Shown here one piece after another: positions 34,491-45,464 of a stretch of 64,000 bases of DNA. The translations under genes were made by a program, and so were the position numbers. Source of the stretch: Acanthosepion esculentum (Eukaryota; Mollusca; Cephalopoda; Sepiida; Sepiidae); NCBI GenBank assembly GCA_964036315.1, contig OZ038508.1:50200524-50264523 (forward strand). Reading direction: 5' to 3'. Position 1 is the first letter of the stretch. Every line of letters starts with the position of its first letter. The notes under the pieces were generated by a model. The model made no database searches, had not been told where the DNA came from, and was given only the letters and a program-made list of their open reading frames with translations.

Positions 34491-35538
34491 CGAATGAATA
34501 AATGTATGTACTTTATTTTGAAACACATTGTTGTTGACTTCACAAAGTTTGAAATAGAACTTATTCATTCAAGTGAAAAACTGATTTTCTCTTGACCAGC
34601 AAAAATGATTACTACCATCCATGATACTTTGTAAAGATCTCGAAAGCAGATGATGACGATCATTGGTCTACAAAAACAAGTCTTTTGTTACATTTGCGTG
34701 TTTTACAAATTACATTGAAACTAAATTTTCTGCTCGACTTAAATATTATTTTTTACTTCCGTTAAATTACATCATTAGAGATGTTAATGCATGAATAGCC
34801 GGCACAAATATTCCTATTTAAATATAAGCTGATGATTGGAAACGTCCTCTGTAGTCCGTTTTAAGCGACGGACTTTGAATCTGAATCCAAGCGGTGTATT
34901 TGAAGCAGTCATTTTCTCGTTCCACGGTGCTTATACCAGGGAACGTGATCTTGCTTTTAAAACTTAATTATCTCTGTAGGGGCCCGACATCTTTGATGGG
35001 CATCATGTTGTGAAAACTCTTTAAAAAACTGTTATTCTTCCCCAGTCAAACTTCTCCATTACTCCTGGAGGAGCTATCAAGTAACATACTGCCACCGAAA
35101 TATTTTTTAAACTAATAAAGAAAATGTAAATAATGGAATTTAGCGCCAGACAATCACAGTCACCGTTTCCCAGTAAAAAGTGGGGAAAAAAAAAGAAAAT
35201 ATCGTTTAATATCTTGATAGTTCCTTCATTTCAGGAAAAATATTCTGAATAAATTATAAAGTTATTAAATGCATTAAAACAAAGTTATATTTTGGATATG
35301 TGTATGTGTGTGCGTGTTCGTGTGTGTGTGTGTGTGTATAGGTTTCCAGCATTTTTAATAAAATTCTAAAACCAAAATTTGAATTTCAAGAAAAATCGAA
35401 TCTGCAATGTTTGCACGCACCTCATAAATTTAATTAAAAAAACAAAACAAGTAAAAATAGTTTTCAGAACGCTAATGGTATTTCGTTTGGGTGATCGACG
35501 AAAAGCTCATTTATCACGATAAAATAGAGTGTTTTTAT
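34491..35538. other. No recognised gene; GT tract at 35301-35338
   Basis: Unassigned AT-rich DNA. CTGATGA then TTG then GAAAC at 34830-34846 resembles a hammerhead core without stem II and was not called. Confidence 0.5.
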
Positions 35539-36215
35539 TGGGTTGGAACAAAAGTTATTGACTTTTTGTGAGTGAAATTCAAAGACTATATTTTTCAAAT
35601 GCAAATGGACGCAACCCTATCTTTTTTAAGTTGCCTCACAAAGAACTGTTTGAACTGCCAGGTAAGCTTGCTTTATTTGGGAAGGATATTAAAATAATAC
35701 TGAATCTATATTGCGAGCAGAGTAACTGTTTGAAGATCCAAACATGTATTCAGTAAGTACATAGAAATAGAAAGGGGTGTATGACAAGGATGTGTCGTCT
35801 CGCCGGACTTATTCAAAATGTACCGTAAATCAAGCCTGAGATAAATAAATGACAGTGGGTTGATGGCCGGGGAAGAAAGGAAACTCCTATAGAAGGTGAT
35901 AAAGGAAAGGAAGAAGAAAGGATTAAACATCAACTGCAACAAGACACAATGTTCGGTTGTAGAAAAAGAAATGAACATCTTGCCATATGAATTAAAATTA
36001 GAGACACCAAAAGTAACCACATTTAAGGATTTAATTATCTAGAAAGTGTTTTAACGCATGATGAAAAATCCGACACAGAACTCTGAAGTCGCATTTGGAT
36101 GTCGAAAGACGCCTTCGAAAATTTAAGCAAAGTATTAAGAAACTGGAAATTTGAAAACAAAGAAAAGTGTACTGAACTGTTATGTAATTTGCATATTTAT
36201 ATAACATATATACCT
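35539..36215 (+). pseudogene. LINE-B reverse transcriptase relic
   Basis: Across frames: LPHKELFELPGKLALFGKDI then KIILNLYCEQ, GVxQGCVVSPDLF (RT motif preceding the catalytic box), KKGLNINCNKTQCSVVEKE, a K.EL..ETPKV.TFKDL segment, SKDAFENLSKVLRNWKFENK and VLNCYVICIF. The YADD segment is deleted between 35870 and 35900. The order matches a common invertebrate endonuclease/RT LINE. 35539-35570 (GGGTTGGAACAAAAGTTATT) may instead be a mariner end. Confidence 0.82.
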
Positions 36216-36300
36216 GTAACAGCAAAATTGTCCAAATCGTGTAACAGCATAAAAGTTCATCCCATAAAATGTTTAATATCTAAGAAATCACTAAACTAAT
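36216..36300 (-). repeat. Short dispersed repeat (copy at 20600-20690)
   Basis: Reverse complement of the 20600-20690 repeat, sharing CTGTTACACG and ATTTTGCTGTTACA. Confidence 0.6.
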
Positions 36301-36424
36301 TGAGTATCTTTTCTCCAAGTCTTCAGGTAAGACATTTAGCTATCTTGATAACATTTATTGTAAAAATCACTGAAAAGCCCTTTGATTTATTTAGCTAGAA
36401 ATAAAACGGTTTAAAATCGTTTTG

Positions 36425-36760
36425 TCTTAGACACAGTGCCTTCTCAACTGAGCAATGGTAAGAGGAAAGAAACCGTTCAAGAACCATCAAGAGAACGGTG
36501 TATGAGTTTAAAAAATGAAAACAGTATATGGATCAGGAGGTCACAACAGCAAAAAGGATTATTATTTCAACTTAGAGCTGAAGAGATTAATTAGAAAGGA
36601 AACAACTCAATCCATGAGACGTTTGGCACGTGAGAGAGGAGTTTCAGCTATGGCAGTCCAAAGGGCAGTGAAAAAAAAGTACGTGAAACCTGTGAGTCGC
36701 CTTGTTACTCCAGGACAGAAAGTTAGGTTAGTCATTGTCAGTTTTTAGGGAATGGTTTCG
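36425..36760 (+). pseudogene. Tc1/mariner-superfamily transposase N-terminal relic
   Basis: Reads VYGSGGHNSKKDYYFNLELK, RLIRKETTQSMRRLARERGV, SAMAVQRAVKKKYVKPVSRL, VTPGQK. This is the second helix-turn-helix of an IS630-Tc1-mariner transposase (TxSMRxLAxExxVxxxTVxRAVKK). It stops before the catalytic domain; no inverted repeats found. Confidence 0.7.
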
Positions 36761-36909
36761 ATTCAAAATTTATAAAATAGTAAATAATAAGGATTCATAT
36801 ATTTTAATAATTTTGTTCGTGTTTATGGATTTATGAATAAAAATCCTTGCTTAAGTTTCAGTGTAACATCTGCACTCAGTGTGCATTTAAGATTTCCAGA
36901 ATACTTATA

Positions 36910-37134
36910 CGAGGGTCATTCAATAAATAAGGTGAATTTTTCGGTATAAGGATTTCTAATACAGATAGAAGTTACTTTTTTTTTTTTGTTTTTTGTTTTA
37001 CTTCTTTTTCACATGGATTTCTTTTGCAGATTAAAAAACAACTTTGAGAGTTTTGGCGATTAACAAAGATGGCCGACCAAGAAGCATGCTCCTGGATTGA
37101 ACACCGGTCAGTTATCAAGTTTTTGGTTGCTGAA
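36910..37134 (+). mobile_element. mariner 5' end, copy 3, truncated
   Basis: Same TIR as 22747 and 37651 (CGAGGGTCATTCAATAAATA, then AGGTGAATTTTTCGGTATAA) after TA at 36908-36909. Then the transposase start ADQEACSWIEHRSVIKFLVA. It breaks off exactly at a CA/CT microsatellite. Confidence 0.9.
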
Positions 37135-37144
37135 CACACACACA

Positions 37145-37178
<34 letters not shown>

Positions 37179-37198
37179 CACACACACACACACACTTT
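37135..37198. repeat. CA/CT microsatellite
   Basis: CA run, CT run, then a second CA run, replacing the rest of the mariner. Confidence 0.95.
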
Positions 37199-37344
37199 CT
37201 CATGGGAAAGTTTTCCTATCTCTTTTTTACTCTTCACCTTCTTTTGCCGACTTTCCACAGATTTTATCCAGACCTATCATTTACCAAACTTACTCTTGTA
37301 CAACACAAAACTAAATAAGGCGTTAATTTGTTAAGTCAATCAAT

Positions 37345-37650
37345 TTTTATTTTTTAATCATTTCACCCTAAGAAAGGCGGGAATGCCACTAGTATTCAGG
37401 AGGTTACATGGAGTGAAAGTAAAAGAGAAGACTTAGACTAGGGAAGATTGAGGAAAGGGCAAAAGATGAACGGAAGACAGAAGATGGTGATTGATGTTAC
37501 ATTTTTTGAAGATCGTATTTATCAGGGAAACAAGCAATCAAATGGGAGTACCACAGGCGAGAGGCACGAGAAAAGAAACTGTTGAAGTAGAAAGTGCTGT
37601 TGCACTTAGCTATTTCAGCAGGAAAAGGGTGGGGCCTGGTTGCCAATGTA
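37345..37650 (-). pseudogene. LINE-A 3' end
   Basis: Minus strand ends at TTAATCATTTCACCCTAAG (the LINE-A terminus reversed) and contains the reversed ACCACAGGCGAGAGGCACGA block. It is interrupted by the mariner at 37651. Confidence 0.8.
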
Positions 37651-38537
37651 CTAGGGTCATTCAATAAACAAGGTGAATTTTTCGGTATAAGAACTTTTAA
37701 TGCAGATAGAAGCTTACTTTTTTTAATTTTTCAACGTAGTCTCCCAGCACTGTCACACACGTTTCCCATCTGTGTACAAGCTTCCGTATTCCTTCAGCGT
37801 AAAAATCTTTGGACTGATGTCTCAGCCAGTCGCTCACAACACTTTTGACTTCATCGTCACTTTTAAACTTCGTGCCACTCGTGAACGCTTTCAAGGGACC
37901 AAACAGGTGGAAGTCTGAAGGAGGCAAGGTCTGGGCTGTAAGGGGAATGAAGGAGCAGTTCCTATCCCAGCTCGTTGATGGTCTGCACCGTTTGGGCTGC
38001 TGTGTGAGGCCTTGCCTTGTCATGATTCAAGATGACTCCGTCTGACTGATGACCCCTGCGTTTGTCCCAACATATAAGCTCAAAGTCCTTGCAATGTCAT
38101 CCACTGTCACCCTTCTGTCAGACTGAATGAGGTCATTGACTGATTCGATCACCTCAGGAGACCTCACTTCTGTAGGCCGCCCAGGTCTGTCTTCATCCTC
38201 AACACTGCTCCGTCCTTCTTTAAACAATTTAGCCCACTTGTAGACATTTTTTGGCTGAAACATGTGGCACCATACACAGTTGATATTCTTCTATGAATTT
38301 CAACTGGTTTGCACCCTTCAGCAACCAAAAACTTGATAACTGACCGCTGTTCAATCCTGGAGCATGCTTCTTGGTCGGCCATCTTTGTTAATAGCCAAAA
38401 CTCTCAAAGTTTTTTTTAATCTGCAAAAGAAATTAAATCTATGTGAAAAAGAAGTAAAACAAAGAAAATACAAAAGAGTAAGCTTCTATCTTAGTCCTTA
38501 TACCGAAAAATTCAACTTATTTATTGAATGACCCTCG
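37651..38537 (-). mobile_element. mariner deletion derivative, copy 2
   Basis: Same ends as 22747-23639, with TA at 37649-37650 and 38538-38539. It is 887 bp, with the same internal deletion joining the YVGT and NAGVISQ codons. Inserted in a LINE-A tail. Confidence 0.92.
37697..38382 (-). pseudogene. mariner transposase, deleted and frameshifted
   Basis: Fragments ADQEACSRIEQRSVIKFLVA, NVYKWAKLFKEGRSSVEDED, VTVDDIARTLSLYVGT, then SDFHLFGPLKAFTSGTKFKS, SDWLRHQSKDFYAEGIRKLV. An extra one-base loss near 38250 shifts the frame relative to copy 1. Confidence 0.9.
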
Positions 38538-38689
38538 TATGTATGTGTAATTGTACATGCTCCATTCGAATCTGGCTTGATAAATTTGATAAAATGTACC
38601 GTTTTGGTGTTATCGGCAGTAAAAGTTCGGATTAATTCTCGTCGCGGACAGCTATTACTAGTGTTGTTGGCATACATTCGCGACATTTT

Positions 38690-39005
38690 CTCGGAGAGAA
38701 CGCCTTATCTATCGTCATCAACAATCTGAACAAGGTTAGCACGCTCCAACCTTCGGTCACGATAACTTCTGATTTCTTGCTAGGACAAGGACCTACGGCT
38801 CCCAAAGAGTGTCATCTACCCAATTTCACTCACAATGCTTGGGTCAACCCATGGTATTGATTTCAAGCACTTTCTAAAGGTTCCGCACACTGGGGTCGCC
38901 TCCTCCAGACCCATAACATCCTGACAAATCGACCATGGTGAGATTCGATCCCGGGTCTCATTGTCAGAAAGCGAACGTTCTAACCACACGTGGTAATATT
39001 GTGCA
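38690..39005 (-). mobile_element. tRNA-derived SINE (family shared with 440-790)
   Basis: On the minus strand: GTGTGGTTAGAACGTTCGCT (A box), CCCGGGATCGAATCTCACC (B box), then GGTTGACCCAAGCATTGTGA and a GTGAAATTGGGTAGATGACA block shared with 440-790. Better preserved than that copy. Confidence 0.8.
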
Positions 39006-39835
39006 ATTGAAATGAATCACTATGCTGTCTCTTTTACTATTATGAATGTCTATTTCTTTTAAGTGTTGTTGTTTTTCAAAGGTCAGAGGTTAACTAAAAT
39101 CGCATATTTAAAAATATATTTTTATATACCATCCTATTTATCCGGCCAGACACAACGGCGCCTTTCGAAATATTAATTTTTAACGTACGACGAAGGTTCA
39201 TCAACAATGTTACACAAACACACCTTAAATACAGACCAATCAAAATTGCCTTTGTTTACGGAAGTAGATACCCGTGACAGGAAACGGATGTTAGGTGGGA
39301 AGGGTTATATTTTGAAGCAGCTATCGATGGAAAGAACAAAGGTGAATATAAATGTATTCGTCAAATCTCATTTGGTTGTATTGTGATTTCGACAAGCGAA
39401 AAGACATTGTTCTGTTCGCTAGTGCGATTGATCTTGACCCCCTCCCTGCAACCTGGCGTCAATGCGTGTGCGTACAGCAGTGAAACGCCCGCCGTTTTTC
39501 CAATGCAAAGGTGAAGAAGAAGAAGAAAAAGAAGAAGAAGAAGAAGAAGAAGAAGAAGAAGAAGAAGGAGTCTGTAGAAGTTGTAATTAAGCAAGAAAGC
39601 GAACAAGAAGTTGAAAACTTGAAACAGCGGGACACCAGTACTGTCATGGTTGAAGGAATTCAATAATGAAAAATATGTATTTGATTTAAGATCATATTTA
39701 ACACCGGGAAGAGAATGTAAACGTAATATTAACGTATTCGAAAGGTAGATATTGATATGAATTATGTATTAACCGATCAAGGTAGGATCAAGATTGAATG
39801 GCAGGAAATTTTATCTAAACTCAGATCATCTCTTT
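39006..39835. other. No recognised gene; GAA microsatellite at 39511-39568
   Basis: AT-rich DNA. A GAAGAA tract creates Leu- or Phe-rich minus-strand frames. Confidence 0.6.
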
Positions 39836-39837
39836 CT

Positions 39838-40262
39838 CATCATTTTCACTCCAAGCAAGGCAATAAAGCCACGAAGATGCAAGTGGTTATTTAATGTGAG
39901 AAAATAAAAACATTATTAACGTGACATGACAATAAAAAACAGGAATTAGGAAGACAGGCGATGAGGACTGGCATTGCTTTTAAACTTTTGAAGATCAAAG
40001 CTGAAGGAAGAAAGCAAGAAGCCGAAAGAGAGTTCAACAAGCGAGAAGTGCGAGAGAATAAACTGTTATCATAAAACTTACGACGATTCAACTATTCTAG
40101 CTGCCTCAGCGATAGAAGGGTGGGACCTAACTGGCAATCTAGCACTGTGCTTAAATTCGTAAAGTCGGCGTACCAAATAGAAAAGCTCGTCAGAGCAATT
40201 ACCATGAAAATATTTGTAGAAAAAGCACAGGGAGGCTACGATACGGCGATGGGAAAGGCTCC
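39838..40262 (-). pseudogene. LINE-A RT C-terminal end
   Basis: Ends (minus) at ATCATTTTCACTCCAAGCAA. Contains FSRTSRLLNSLSASCFLPSA (the RLWNSLP motif with W to L), and upstream the FKY..GNCSDEL region. 3' complete, 5' truncated. Confidence 0.85.
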
Positions 40263-40449
40263 TTGATAAAGAGAAAAATGTTATTTTCTTACAGGCAACA
40301 GCGCACTCTGAAGAACCATCTCCCCACCACCACCACCATCACCACCAAATAAAGTTCGTAAATATAGGAGATTTTTCTTCTCTATCCTCCATATACAGCT
40401 GCTTTCGAACCTAATGATTCACCTTTGGTTTAATCACTAGAACGTTTCA
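40263..40449. other. No recognised feature
   Basis: Short gap with a CACCAC-rich stretch. Confidence 0.4.
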
Positions 40450-40735
40450 TGAATGGCAGAACCTTCAGAAACAAAGAATTTGGTGAAACAAAGATCGTTA
40501 AAATCAGAACTTTTTCGACATTCACCAGACTCACCAGATTTCGCACCTAAAGATTTACGTTTGTTTCAAACTCTAGAACATTTCGCAAGTGGCAGAATAT
40601 TCAGAAACAAAGGCGTTAAAAAGAGTCTTTCAATATTTCCTTTCATAGAAACCTAGATTTCTTTAAGGGTGGAATTACGTTAGGCTGCATTCATTGAGAA
40701 TGTAGGCGAATATATTCTTGATAAAATAACATCTA
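40450..40735 (+). pseudogene. mariner transposase C-terminal relic
   Basis: Reads LKSELFRHSPDSPDFAPKDL then RLFQTLEHFASGRIFRNKGV. After stops comes ENVGEYILDKI. Matches mariner LPHPPYSPDLAPSDYHLF..L and the N(G)EYI end; the third catalytic Asp is still present (PKD). A different mariner lineage from 22747. Confidence 0.7.
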
Positions 40736-40873
40736 ACTAAAGTAAACTTAGATTTGTTTTTATATCTACTCTAGTAAAATGAAAATACTTTCTAAACAAC
40801 CTAATGCCGTGGATCTGTGACAGGAAATACTTTCACATGCAACATGTTCTCCAGACCTGATATTGTCAGATTA
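40736..40873. other. No recognised feature
   Basis: Short AT-rich gap. Confidence 0.4.
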
Positions 40874-41645
40874 TCTCTTTCTATAAAAGGCAGGATATAC
40901 GCGTGTGTGTGTGTGTGTGTGTGTGTAACGAATGCATGGCCGCAATTTTCGACGGATTTGCACAAAAATTTACATGCACATGCTTCAAGTCACCAATAAG
41001 GCCATGAGCGACTTTGCATCTCCCAACTCCCGTCGATAATGCAAATAACCCATTTTTTCATGCTTCTACGGCAGTTTACATGTAGTTTGCGGCCATTTTC
41101 TACTGGCCAGAGTTAGAGCCTATAGGCAGGAACATTCTATTGGCCAGCGTGAGAGCCAACAGCTGACTGACACGAATGTTAACTAGCATGCTAGCATGCA
41201 AAAAAAATCGATAGCTGCATTCGTCACAAGTGGGAAAAATTTAAATCTGCATGACACTTTACTCCAATTCGCTCATTCGCTTGCTTAAACTCGACGTTGA
41301 TTCTGATTCCGCAGAACTGGGTTGGGTGTGAAAAGTTATTTGTTGTTAACATTATTTTTTCATTTGGTTTTTCCAGTTACGAGTCCTTTTTTAATGCTGA
41401 TCATTTTGTGTTCATTTTGTTTAGTTCTTTTTTCGTAACAGATTTAATGTTTAGTATAGAGCTTAGAAAAAATTCGCAGTGTGAGATAGGCAAGAAGTAA
41501 GGCATGTAGCAACATCAGCACGGAAAAGGGCACTCCTTTAAAGGCAAGGAAGGGCAAAAATATTTTAAGTCAAGTGATAGCGATTGCTGTATGAGTCGTA
41601 CGATTTTTTTAATCAAGCACGGGCAACGCCAGATCATGCTGCTAG
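40874..41645 (+). mobile_element. Candidate short non-autonomous Helitron
   Basis: The left end TCTCTTTCTATAAAAGG follows an A and runs into a GT tract (40902-40926). The right end has the ACGGGCAACGCC motif, then AGATCATGCTG and CTAG before T, as Helitrons require, and resembles the 14489 terminus. No transposase gene inside. Insertion between A and T is consistent, but the 5' end is judged only by similarity. Confidence 0.5.
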
Positions 41646-41954
41646 TCAGTTATGTCATGTAACAGTCCTCTGGTCAGTAGTTTCAACAAATCCAAAATAT
41701 CATAATCTTTCTTTGAAGAATTCATTAGAACTGGGGGGTTTGGGTGGTGGGTAAAGAAAAAAACATTTGTTTGATGTGTTATTCATGGTCATAGCAGAAC
41801 AGGAAAAATACTCTGATGACTGAATATTGATGCTATGAATTGTTGCAAATGAAACATTTTGTTAAAACACCGGAAATTTAAGCATCAATGAAAATGAAGC
41901 CGATTATATTTTTCATGAATGATATTTAATTAACTTTTATTTACATTTGTTTGT
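41646..41954. other. No recognised feature
   Basis: Unassigned DNA. Confidence 0.4.
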
Positions 41955-42115
41955 TTGTTTTTTAATCATTTCACCCCAAGCAAAGCAATGAAGCCACTAA
42001 GAATCAACGAGTTAAAGAGTGTTAGAGAATATGAGAAAAAAATTATTAAGCAGAGAGAACAATAAAAGAACAGGAATTAAGAAGACAGATGATTACGGTT
42101 CATTTAAATATTATC
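41955..42115 (-). pseudogene. LINE-A 3' UTR fragment
   Basis: TTTTTAATCATTTCACCCCA followed by AGCAAAGCAATGAAGCCACT, then AAAAGAACAGGAATTAAGAA. This is the reversed LINE-A terminus, cut after about 150 bp. Confidence 0.8.
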
Positions 42116-42289
42116 TTGAATTTTTATTAGATGAAGCATCATCAGCCATTATTAATTTTTACTCGGATTTCTTCATCTTAATTTCAATTTTTGTTTTCAT
42201 CACAGTTAATGAAATCATTTTATGAGGAAAGGATTGCTTTCATTTAATTTCAATGGTTTTTCTACTTGTAGGGTGCTACATACCAGTAA

Positions 42290-43135
42290 GGTTTTAATCA
42301 TTTCACCTCAAGGCAATAAAGCAACTAAGACAAAAAACATTATTAAGCGGAGAGAACAATAAAAGAACAAGAATTAAAAAGACAAAAGATAGCGACTGAC
42401 ATTGCATTTAAATTTTTAAAGATCAGAGTTGACTGGGAAGTAAGAAGCCGCGAGACAATTCTAAAAGCAAGAAGTGCGATTGGACAAGCTGCTAGAATAG
42501 AACTTTGGTGACTACTAGCAATCTCAACTGTAAAATGTTGGGCCTTAGTACTCCGCTTAAATTCATAATGCCTAGGTACTACAGAGGAAAGTTCACCCGA
42601 AAATATTTCCATCAAATTATTTATAGAAAAGGCACAGGGAATTTATGTTACAGCGGATAGAATGTGACTGAAGTCGAGACGCCTGGTCAGGACCAATAAC
42701 ATTGCAGATTCTTCTGTGGATGGTATCTCCAAATATATAGCAAGAGCACCAGACCATATGTGTCGGCATTATTCAAAGCAAGGACGAATTGTGCACTCAT
42801 AAATATATAAGATAGATTTTTGGAAGACAAATATATAGGACAATACAGTGAACCAACTTTCCTAGCTACAGAACTAGAAATTGGTGGATCTTTACACTTC
42901 ATGACTTCTGAAAACGTCCGGTAGAAGGCGCACTGAGTCACTCTCCTGGAGGTTAGAATCAGCCATACTGACGGAATATAGAAACGGTTCCCTCAGAGAT
43001 CATTTTCATTTTAGGGGCGTTAAAATTAACACGTCATTCCTTGCCCCAGTTAACAACAGATTTTAGGTCATTTTAGATATCAGACGCTAATTTGACCTTA
43101 TTGAACCGATCAGACTTACTATTAAGCCTTGGGGA
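42290..43135 (-). pseudogene. LINE-A RT C-terminal half with 3' end
   Basis: From the 3' terminus (TTTTAATCATTTCACCTCAA) upstream it reads PIALLAFRIVSRLLTSQSTL, FKRSTKAQHFTVEIA, SSVARKVGSLYCPIYLSSKN and, near 43000-43100, LASDI.NDLKSVVNWGKE..VNFNAPKMKM. It is among the longest LINE-A copies here but still lacks the YxDD box; many stops. Confidence 0.85.
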
Positions 43136-43279
43136 GAAGCTGTCCAAATGGAACTTCCTGCTTACTAAAGGAATGGTTAGGTAATGAGGATGATTCAATC
43201 CTATGAACGTGGCAATGGCGCTCGCGGCTGTAAAGGTTTAAATTGGTGGCACTAAAGAATGGAGCTCATCTAAGAATTT

Positions 43280-43397
43280 GCTTTACGGGGTCTTGCAAGG
43301 GGGTGAATTATTTTTCAACCTACAGTCAAATATGATATGTCGATAGGCTAGCGTCATATCATATTTGACTGTAGGTTGAAAAATAAAGGCCCCGTAA
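43280..43397. repeat. Inverted repeat, 31-bp perfect arms inside longer imperfect arms
   Basis: Arms 43309-43339 and 43355-43385 (TTTTTCAACCTACAGTCAAA and its complement). The outer TTTACGGGG/CCCCGTAAA pair is offset by an insertion. Foldback or MITE-like; no coding potential. Confidence 0.75.
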
Positions 43398-44160
43398 ACG
43401 TGTTGGAGCTCTGTCAACCTGGAAAGTGAGGACTGGAGAGTTCAAACTCAGATAGGAATTTAATTTTCCATTTAGGGTCTGTTTGGACTCCTGGAGCAAT
43501 AAAGAATGGCAGAAGGGGTTAGTTAATTTCTGGAATCGTGCGATAATATTATCCTCGTTTTTCTTGATTTTGTAGCGGCACACTTATTTAATTTTGTTTA
43601 ATTTGTTTACGAACCCAAAACTGATGTAAAAAAAGTGACAAGGCATAGGTATCAATATATACAAAATTGTTTTCAACGAAACATAACACAAAGACTATAT
43701 ACGAAAAGGAAGCATGAAATGAGACAGACGAGTGTAGTCTCTCTTTGACAATAAAAGTTTATCAATGTTCTCTGAAAAGGAGATGAAAGAGTTGTTAGTC
43801 TGTTATAAATGTTGTAAACACTTCTGCTGTGCAAGAGGAATATGATATAGTGTAAAAGAACATGTGATTTGTCAATGAGTGAGGAGATGGGCGCATGTCT
43901 TTAACTGACGGGAGTTCCAGTAGCAGTCGAAGCCTCACAGATGTGGGCCGTCTTTTGTTCTATTTATATAGTTGTTCATTGAATTAGGAATCTGCGTGGG
44001 AAGAATCATTCTCCACATGCAGAGAATCTGATTGGTCGATACTGACCAATCAGTGCATGACTTTTGGGGAGACTTCTGGTAGCCCGTTATCCCAAAAGTA
44101 CACAAAATTTACTATATGAATATATAGCGATTTTAAAATTGTCGTTTCAGATAGCAGCGT
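43398..44160. other. No recognised gene; perfect 10-bp hairpin at 44028-44053
   Basis: CTGATTGGTC, a 6-nt loop, GACCAATCAG. Two CCAAT-type boxes face each other in it. The rest is unassigned. Confidence 0.5.
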
Positions 44161-44712
44161 TGATTTCTGACCAATGAATGAATTCTGTTGGAGATTGTAA
44201 GGGTGTATGTGTGTGTGTGTGTGCGATGATGATGATCGCTATAATTTTTTAGCTATAATTTAAGAACGACAGGATCTCGTAGCTTAGAGATTTTGCGAGA
44301 CGAATCTGTGGCTGATGCAAACTTTCAAGCCTCAGCCACTAGATAAAATGACAGGAGCGAGAGTCGAGTAGAATGTGAAGATACGCGGTAGTCTCACCGA
44401 TTGTGACTAAGAAAAAAAGACAAGATATGACTGGTTCTCTAATAACCCGTACTTCTTTGCTACATGTTTCTAAAGTATTAATAGATTTGTATTTGATACG
44501 ATATCTTTATTGCTTCAAACATTATTTTATTAGATACACTTATTTCAGTAGTCGCTCTGCTTTTAAACAGTCTTCATTTCGTTTACCGGAAATGTTCAAT
44601 ATTGAGCCAGCTGTGTTTATATATTTAAAGACAAAATGGATGGCCATTAGCACGAGGGGCAGCTGAAAGATGCAAGTTACAAATTGCAGACATGAGTATA
44701 CCAAACAAGTAT
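44161..44712. other. No recognised gene; short GT and GAT tracts near 44205-44235
   Basis: An 87-codon plus frame (44403-44666) shows no known domain. Confidence 0.4.
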
Positions 44713-44714
44713 AC

Positions 44715-45010
44715 AAATTTAACTATCTGGCAAGTATTTAACAGATAACGGAAAATGTGAAACAGGAGTCCGACGAATAATTGGTACAACGAAAGACGCT
44801 TTTCCAAAAGCTAACCATCCTTCAAATCTATAAATCAACCATTCGCCCTTGCATCCAATACTGCCGCCCTATATGGTCTGGATCCCCCGCCGTTCGTCTC
44901 AAGGTCCTCGACAAACTACAGATATCGATATCCAATGTGATCTGGCATCTCGTCTACAGTAACTTTCTAACAGACGTGCCATCGCTTCCCTCCGTCTTTT
45001 CTACAACCTA
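44715..45010 (+). pseudogene. Chimeric LINE relic: LINE-B head joined to LINE-A tail
   Basis: Left part: YLTDNGKCETGVRRIIGTTK then DAF, the LINE-B region before the thumb. From about 44815 it reads ILQIYKSTIRPCIQYCRPIW, SGSPAVRLKVLDKLQ, LASRLQ..SNRRAIASL.LFYN, the LINE-A C-terminus. The join falls at the equivalent place in both proteins. Confidence 0.7.
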
Positions 45011-45464
45011 CCCTACTTTTTTGAAACAAATAATCACCAGCAATATAATTTTGAAGGAAAAATATTACCAGAAACAGATTTTTGACAAAACAAAATATTA
45101 CCAGCAATAAAAAATGTTGTCAGCATTAAATAACCCATTGAGGTTGATATGCTGTAAAACAAAATAAACCAAACCAATCTAAGCCAAATAATACATATTC
45201 TATTCATACGAATCTATCCTAAAAATGTTGTCGGCATTAAATAACCCATTGAGGTCGATATTAATTTGATCTGAGGTAAGGGAATCCATGCTTGTCAATA
45301 AAAAAAATAGAAAGGAATTATAACTGTTGGGAGTTTTAAGGAGCCACGGGAACTTCTACATTTGGGGCTAGGTGTGGTCTAGCTTAGCTAAAAAAAAAGG
45401 AGGAAAAAAGATTAATGTACACTGTGGCGCAGATAAATCTGAAATTCGTTATGTGGTAACAGTG
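45011..45464. repeat. Duplicated SINE tails (45112-45150, 45222-45262) and unassigned DNA
   Basis: TGTTGTCAGCATTAAATAAC / CCATTGAGGTTGATAT occurs twice. It is the 3' tail block of the composite SINE family. Confidence 0.6.

Noticed and set aside
34830..34846. Hammerhead ribozyme (CTGATGA...GAAAC)
   Set aside because: Only three bases separate the two core strands, so stem II cannot form; probably chance.
38940..39005. A functional tRNA gene on the minus strand
   Set aside because: A and B boxes are present, but the sequence runs into a dispersed SINE body and no full cloverleaf is evident.
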